Positions 6,612 through 11,223 of a DNA stretch of 11,223 bases are shown here, in pieces; the stretch's first letter is position 1; each line of letters starts with the position of its first letter. Origin of the DNA: Hamiltosporidium magnivora (Eukaryota; Microsporidia; Dubosqiidae); contig PITI01000529.1 in NCBI GenBank assembly GCA_004325065.1, forward strand, positions 1 through 11,223, read 5' to 3'. Below the pieces are notes generated by a model, which ran no database searches, had not been told where the DNA came from, and saw only the letters and a program-made list of their open reading frames with translations. Position numbers and translations under genes: made by a program.

Positions 6612-8804
6612 ATGAACTGTTTTGTTTCGTCTTATATTTTATTATTATTTTACTCACACTCGTCAATTAATTCGAACTTAATATTTTTGTTTGATTCAAA
6701 TAATGTGTTTAATAATCCTAGAATTCTTAAATTGCACAAAAAATATCGATATTATGGGAAATTTGAGGAAAACCAAGGGTTTATAAAATATTTTTCTACA
6801 AATAATGCATTTGAATCAGAAAATGGTTCAAATACTAATCACGAAGATAAATATTATTATAAATATCTAAAAGAGACAAATATAATGTATTTAGATGACT
6901 TAAAAATTCAATTTCATTTCATAGAATCTTATTTATCAAACAACTTAATAAAAATGCCTATTTACATCGGAAATATAATAACACAAAAAAATTTCTTAAT
7001 ATTTTTAGATTTATGTAATCATGAAGTTTATAATTCTAAAAAAAGATTTAATATTGATACAATTCGCCAAGTATTGTCTCTTTTTGAATATTTAATTCCA
7101 GTATATGATTCAGATTTCCAAAAAATTTGTAAGATAATTATGATTTCTCGAATAGATTTTCATTTAAATGACAGACATGACTTTGATATCGAATCTTTTG
7201 AATTATTAGAAACAACTAAATTTATTTTTTTGAAAACATGTATCGAAATTTTAAATACTCATGGATTATTTGTTGAAATAAATCAAAATTTCATTCTGAT
7301 TGACGGTGCGAACCATGAAAATTTACTACATAATAGATCTAGACTGAGTTTGAAATATAATTTGAATGAACTTATTATAACTAGAAATGCGATTTTAAGT
7401 CATTTTTTGTTTCAAAAAGATAGCTCAAAAGATTTTTTAAGATTTTTATCTAGAAGTATTATTTTTTGCGGTTTTAAAAAATTCTCTTTGATTGAGTCAT
7501 ATTCGGACAAAGTTTCCAGTAGAATTATAGAAAATAATATGATGCTGACTGAATATATTTGTCAAAATAATGTTTCTGATTTATATGGATTGTCTAACAT
7601 GTTCAAACATTTTGAGAAACATTTTCTTCCTAATAAAATAACAGATTTAAAAATAATGAATGATAATATATCTGTAAATATTCTAGAAATAATTTTAAAA
7701 TTCAAATATTTGATTTCCTTGGAATTAAAATTTTTTGCATGTAAAAAACTAAATACATTTATTAGAAAAATACCTTCATCACTTATATATCTAACAAAAT
7801 TACGAATAGAATCAATAGATTCTGAATATATAGCTGCCAAAAACGTTTTCGAATTAATGTTGCAAGAAATATATCTAATTGGCTATTTTTTTCACAGTTC
7901 TTTAAATTTTACTGGAATATCTCTTCAAAGAAATACGATAGAATTTTTAAATGTTTCAAAAAATCAAATATCTTATAATTTCTTCATATTTATAGAAGGT
8001 TTAGAAAAATTAATTGATCTTGATATATCTTATTGTATATTTTATGATTTTATGCCGGGTTTTAGATCTTTAAATAATTTGAAACGATTAAATATCTCGG
8101 GATTAAAGAAAAACCATATCTATAAAATTTTAAATTATAAATTACCAAATTTAGAAGAAATAATAATATATGATGCTGAATTTCTAAAAATATATCTTTT
8201 ATCGTTGATTAAGAATAAAAATCATTTAAAAATCAAGAGAATAGAAATAGATAGTTCGTTGTGTTTTTGGTTAGATATTTTTCCATTTTATCTATTTCCT
8301 GCGCTAGATTCGTTACTTGTATATAACTGTCGTTTTTTCCACAAAATATTATTTGGTTGCAATTATCTAAGACTAAGCGAATCGTTATTATATTTTGTAG
8401 TAAGCGATGCTACATTATATAAATCAGATATTATTTTGCTTCATACTTTAACAAATCTTATATCGCTATCAATTGCTAAATGTAATGTTTACAGGTTTTC
8501 AAATATTTTATTGTCTAATTTATCATGGAAAGCTAAAATTGAGAATTTAGATTTGAGTTTAACAAAAATTGATGTTGAAGTTATAAAAGATATTGAACAA
8601 TTAAGAAATCTAAAAACCCTTGGAATAACTCTTTATCCAAAAGAAATGTTTGTTTTTCAAGATATTATTATCAAGAATTTTAAAAATCGCAAAATTGTCG
8701 AAATAATTTTTATAAAAGGTGTTATAACGAGCAAACTCATACAATTAATTAGAAATATCGAAAATATAAAATCATTTTACTCAATAAACTCAATTATATT
8801 TTAA
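6612..8804 (+). CDS. Secreted leucine-rich-repeat protein, 730 aa
   Basis: This is the only long intact gene in the window: 731 codons with stop, no intron signals needed. The ATG is the first after an in-frame TAA at 6579-6581. Residues 1-22 look like a signal peptide, with a hydrophobic core (YILLLFY, residues 8-14) and then polar residues, so secretion or cell-surface location is inferred. Residues about 55-340 have no recognised domain and are rich in Asn, Lys, Ile and Phe. From about 365 to 700, irregular leucine-rich repeats appear, for example YLISLELKF (366-374), TIEFLNVSKNQ (442-452), LEKLIDLDIS (464-473), LNNLKRLNIS (487-496), LPNLEEIII (511-519), LTNLISLSIAKCN (613-625), KIENLDLSL (642-650) and LRNLKTLGI (664-672). 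LRR domains bind proteins; the partner here is unknown. Large families of secreted LRR proteins are known in microsporidia, and a host-facing role is plausible but inferred. No transmembrane helix beyond the signal region is obvious. The high content of AT-ending codons matches the surrounding DNA. Confidence 0.93.
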   Translation: MNCFVSSYILLLFYSHSSINSNLIFLFDSNNVFNNPRILKLHKKYRYYGKFEENQGFIKYFSTNNAFESENGSNTNHEDKYYYKYLKETNIMYLDDLKIQFHFIESYLSNNLIKMPIYIGNIITQKNFLIFLDLCNHEVYNSKKRFNIDTIRQVLSLFEYLIPVYDSDFQKICKIIMISRIDFHLNDRHDFDIESFELLETTKFIFLKTCIEILNTHGLFVEINQNFILIDGANHENLLHNRSRLSLKYNLNELIITRNAILSHFLFQKDSSKDFLRFLSRSIIFCGFKKFSLIESYSDKVSSRIIENNMMLTEYICQNNVSDLYGLSNMFKHFEKHFLPNKITDLKIMNDNISVNILEIILKFKYLISLELKFFACKKLNTFIRKIPSSLIYLTKLRIESIDSEYIAAKNVFELMLQEIYLIGYFFHSSLNFTGISLQRNTIEFLNVSKNQISYNFFIFIEGLEKLIDLDISYCIFYDFMPGFRSLNNLKRLNISGLKKNHIYKILNYKLPNLEEIIIYDAEFLKIYLLSLIKNKNHLKIKRIEIDSSLCFWLDIFPFYLFPALDSLLVYNCRFFHKILFGCNYLRLSESLLYFVVSDATLYKSDIILLHTLTNLISLSIAKCNVYRFSNILLSNLSWKAKIENLDLSLTKIDVEVIKDIEQLRNLKTLGITLYPKEMFVFQDIIIKNFKNRKIVEIIFIKGVITSKLIQLIRNIENIKSFYSINSIIF

Positions 8805-8835
8805 CATTTTTTTCGTTAAAGACTAATTTAAGAAA

Positions 8836-9004
8836 ATGTCTAATTTGCAAATTAAATTACTTTTTTGGGTTCTTCTTCAGCTTATTATTTGTAATTAATT
8901 CAAAAAGATAATTTGATAATATTCATCAAGCGTCTTGTGAAAATGAATTTGTAAAGAATTATAATAATCACAGGTGCAATGTATTTCATAGAATCAAGTT
9001 TTAT
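8836..9004 (+). pseudogene. Possible decayed start of a second secreted-protein gene (weak)
   Basis: Just 32 bases after the LRR gene stop, an ATG at 8836 opens a 20-codon frame, MSNLQIKLLFWVLLQLIICN, which is a textbook-looking signal peptide, and then meets TAA at 8896-8898. Shortly after, in another frame, 31 open codons (8912-9004) give a polar, coding-like peptide with two cysteines (contains HQASCENEFVKNYNNHRC). A frameshift or two and a stop would have to be undone for these to be one gene, so if real it is a pseudogene. The family is not recognised. Chance is a serious alternative, because short hydrophobic frames are common in T-rich DNA. Confidence 0.25.
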
Positions 9005-9943
9005 TGAACATATTTTTAACTTGAAATTAAATATCCTTAACCTAATATATGATCATTTATGATTTGAAGGAAAATGAATAACTTAATTACATAAATTTTT
9101 ATACAGTAAAGAATTATAGAGACAAAATTTATCTTAAATATTATTTTTAACAGTTTTTTTGTATTTGCATTTTAAATTGTCTGTTAAACAAATTATACGA
9201 ATTGTATTATTTTGTCTTTGATATTTTCACACCTGTATTAAATGATTAATTTGAAGTTAAATATTTTTCCAAGATATTTCTTTAAATATTCTAAAAAAAT
9301 GCTCTAATTTACTTTAATGTGTATCGAAAATTTACCCTTATCTATCTGCATGTAACACTTTTTTTTCTATTTTATCTAATAGAATAATATATGGTAAATT
9401 TTACTCCAAATGAGGTAGAAACAATAGACTATTATATTAGGTATGATTAAAAATTATAGAATATGTAGCGTTTCTGAGTCATAATTATAAATATGACCTT
9501 ATGATCTGCAAATATAAATTTTGGGTTTTACTCCTATCAGTTTAAGTAATTTTAAGATTAATTCACAACCAGGAGGTATATGTTTAGTTTTTTTTAATCT
9601 AAAGTCATGTTTTTGGTTGGTTATGATATGGTAGAATATCTTTCGCGATCAACTACATTTTGTCAAAACGTTATAATATTTTTCAAGGTAATTGATCTAA
9701 ATTGTTTCTAATATTAAACTTTAAATGTTTGAATATGCAGTGCATAAACACAAAAATCTAATTGTAATGTTATGATCAATTTGATTTTTCTTAATTTTCG
9801 TACATTACGAATAATTCTGATAAACATTCAGTGACAACTTGTGAAATTTTACAACATTTAAGACAATTTCTTACCCTGCCAAGTTAATATTAACACCATA
9901 CCAGTTTCTCTGTCACTTTAATAAATTGACAGGAATTTAAAAA
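9005..9943. other. Gene-free AT-rich stretch
   Basis: No long open frame was seen on either strand. A 19-codon scrap at 9391-9450 (MVNFTPNEVETIDYYIRYD) has coding-like composition but nothing around it extends it. No RNA gene or repeat is supported. Confidence 0.45.
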
Positions 9944-10065
9944 TGTGCGACGGATTTGGTTGCTACCGATCAATCGTTTTCCGCTTGTCTCTTACACAAT
10001 CTTGTATCTTAACGAATAAACCATTGTTTTCAGTTCTTTCTTTATTAAATGTTAGATACTTCTCT
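9944..10065 (+). mobile_element. GC-richer islet, candidate LTR or element terminus
   Basis: Starting with TGTGCGACGGATTTGG at 9944, about 70 bases are clearly richer in G and C than the flanks, followed by AACGAATAAACCATTGTTTT, a layout (TG start, then an AATAAA-like signal) reminiscent of an LTR. It lies about 200 bases upstream of the integrase fossil on the same strand, so it may be the 5' end of that element or a solo LTR. No second copy exists in the window to prove a terminal repeat. Confidence 0.25.
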
Positions 10066-10265
10066 AAAATAATGACGTAAAACACTATTTACGAATGTAA
10101 GTAATATGAAACATCGTTTAGAGAGACAGCCAAATTTATAGTGCTTATCCAAAGGATAAAATGCCCAAATCTTCACAAAACCAGAATACTTTAATTTAAT
10201 AGAAAATGTTAAAAATTATAAAAGCATTGTAGTAGAAAAGAAAGGATTGCAGATGTGTACATAAC

Positions 10266-11059
10266 TTTGACATATTAACTATTGAAGAGAGAAAAAATCA
10301 AATGATTTTTGAGGGAAGATCAAAAGAAGATTGAGCACTGTATGACCTGGAAAGAACTATTTAAAATTTGCAGGATTTACATGTCAAAATTCTGCATAAT
10401 AGTCGAACTTATTCGGAATGAAAATAAATCCAAAGTATAAAAACATCACAAAGAAACCAATAGTAACATCTAAATATAGCTTCTGTCGAAATAAAAAAAC
10501 ACTGTCATAAAAAAATATTGGAAGACTGATATTACAGAAAAACATCAATACAATAGTCAAGTCGATCTATTCGACATGCAGTCACAATCTGATGATTAAT
10601 ACAAATCCATACTTATTCCAAGATAATTTTATGTAATTTATTCAACTTCAAACTCTTGAGCAAAAGAGATGAAAGAAAGTAGCTTATATACTTTTGGATA
10701 TTTTTGCCAGTTTCAAGTCACTTTATTTTGCAAAGTAATAAATCCAGAGAAAATGCTAATAATTTTATTACCAAACTATGTAAATTTTGGCTCATTTTAA
10801 ACTTGTTGTATGAAAAAAATCATGTTTTAAAAATTAGAGATATGTAGAACGTGAAAATCAAGACCTAGATAATATGCTTAATACTTGGATAAAAGAAAAA
10901 AATAGCAGAAAATGGTCAGAAGCTTACGTTTCGTTCAGAGTATGCATAATAGAGCTTATCATATTGACATTAAATTACAGTCAGTATTTTCATATATTTG
11001 GAACAAAGTACAAAGTTAATCTAAAAAATTTTCTACCTAGAGACGTTCTGTTAATATAA
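10266..11059 (+). pseudogene. Broken DDE integrase/transposase of the GINGER/KRBA2-like group
   Basis: Plus-strand integrase motifs occur in the right order over three frames. FDILTIEE (from 10266) is a weak candidate for the N-terminal region. YKNITKKPI with FCRNKK downstream (from 10436) matches the K-YKNIT... zinc-site region, with the second Cys of C-x2-C missing. NSQVDLFDMQSQSDD (10552-10596, then a TAA) matches QVDLIDMQSxPDG and keeps the first catalytic Asp. SKRDERK (10659-10679), then ILQSNKSREN (10725-10754) and NNFITKLCKFW (10758-10790) match SKRAEEV...ILQSDNGREF...; the second catalytic Asp is Asn (codon 10737). VERENQDLDNML (10844-10879) matches the SVERANQDI block and keeps the catalytic Glu. 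A final open stretch to 11059 holds TWIKEKNSRKWSEA and FGTKYKVNLKNFLP, matching the W-E...FG---VGL--LP tail. At least two frameshifts and several stops make it inactive. This group occurs in animal DNA transposons and in domesticated vertebrate genes; presence here suggests an invading element, by inference. Confidence 0.78.
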
Positions 11060-11223
11060 TCTGTTAAAAAGACTCTGAAGTAATATTTGAAGTGCAAAAA
11101 ATTCAATTATGTACAAAAAGGTACCCTATAACACGAACCACCTAACATAATAATAAGGTTTTATCTTCATTTGTTAGGTATGACTAATATTAAACTATGT
11201 TTATCTAAACCGAGTTCTGGTTT
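11060..11223. other. AT-rich tail downstream of the integrase fossil
   Basis: No open frame was seen. It holds the inverted repeat at 11140-11179, and may contain the 3' end of the integrase-bearing element. Confidence 0.4.
11140..11179. repeat. Perfect 8-bp inverted repeat with 24-base loop
   Basis: ACCTAACA (11140-11147) is matched by TGTTAGGT (11172-11179), able to form a hairpin. It lies about 80 bases past the end of the integrase fossil and could mark a terminus of that element or be chance. No matching copy was found on the other side of the fossil. Confidence 0.55.

Noticed and set aside
7562..7840. 92-codon minus-strand open frame
   Set aside because: It lies wholly inside the LRR gene on the opposite strand and is a shadow of its codon bias.
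1..11223. tRNA, rRNA or CRISPR arrays
   Set aside because: No cloverleaf with a proper T-arm, no rRNA-like conserved block and no regularly spaced repeats were found on either strand.

Overview
The window is very AT-rich, gene-poor eukaryotic DNA. It has only one long intact open reading frame, no visible introns, no bacterial-type signals and many eroded transposon pieces. The single complete gene encodes a signal-peptide-bearing leucine-rich-repeat (LRR) protein. Single-exon AT-rich genes, secreted LRR proteins and decayed transposons of metazoan-type families together suggest a microsporidian with an expanded, repeat-laden genome. That assignment is inference; no rRNA or universal marker is present to prove it.

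Layout from left to right. (1) 1-261, minus: the 5' end of a gene that leaves the window at the left edge. (2) 511-561: a small tandem duplication. (3) About 714-945: a sharply bounded GC-rich islet with a perfect four-G-run quadruplex motif, an A-rich tail and a possible imperfect target duplication; it looks like a short retroposed or non-LTR element piece. (4) About 2690-4030, minus: a fossil Ty3-type reverse transcriptase/RNase H, recognised by collinear motif remnants in several frames; much weaker integrase-like remnants follow at about 2150-2430. (5) 4030-5470: mostly featureless AT-rich DNA, then a small GC-richer islet at 5471-5520. (6) About 6030-6095: the terminal sequence of a hAT-type DNA transposon. 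(7) 6612-8804, plus: the intact LRR gene. (8) 8805-9943: AT-rich DNA with two coding-like scraps, one resembling a signal peptide. (9) 9944-10065: a GC-richer islet that could be an LTR or other element end. (10) About 10266-11059, plus: a broken DDE integrase/transposase of the GINGER/KRBA2-like group, with one catalytic Asp changed.

Nothing indicates that the genes form an operon or a joint system. The picture is one probably functional secreted protein gene, plus the start of a second gene, set in a graveyard of at least three element classes (Ty3-like LTR element, hAT, integrase-type DNA element) and a probable short retroposon. I do not see a convincing undescribed system. The most unusual items are the G-rich islet at 714-945 and the two previously unmarked pol/integrase fossils.
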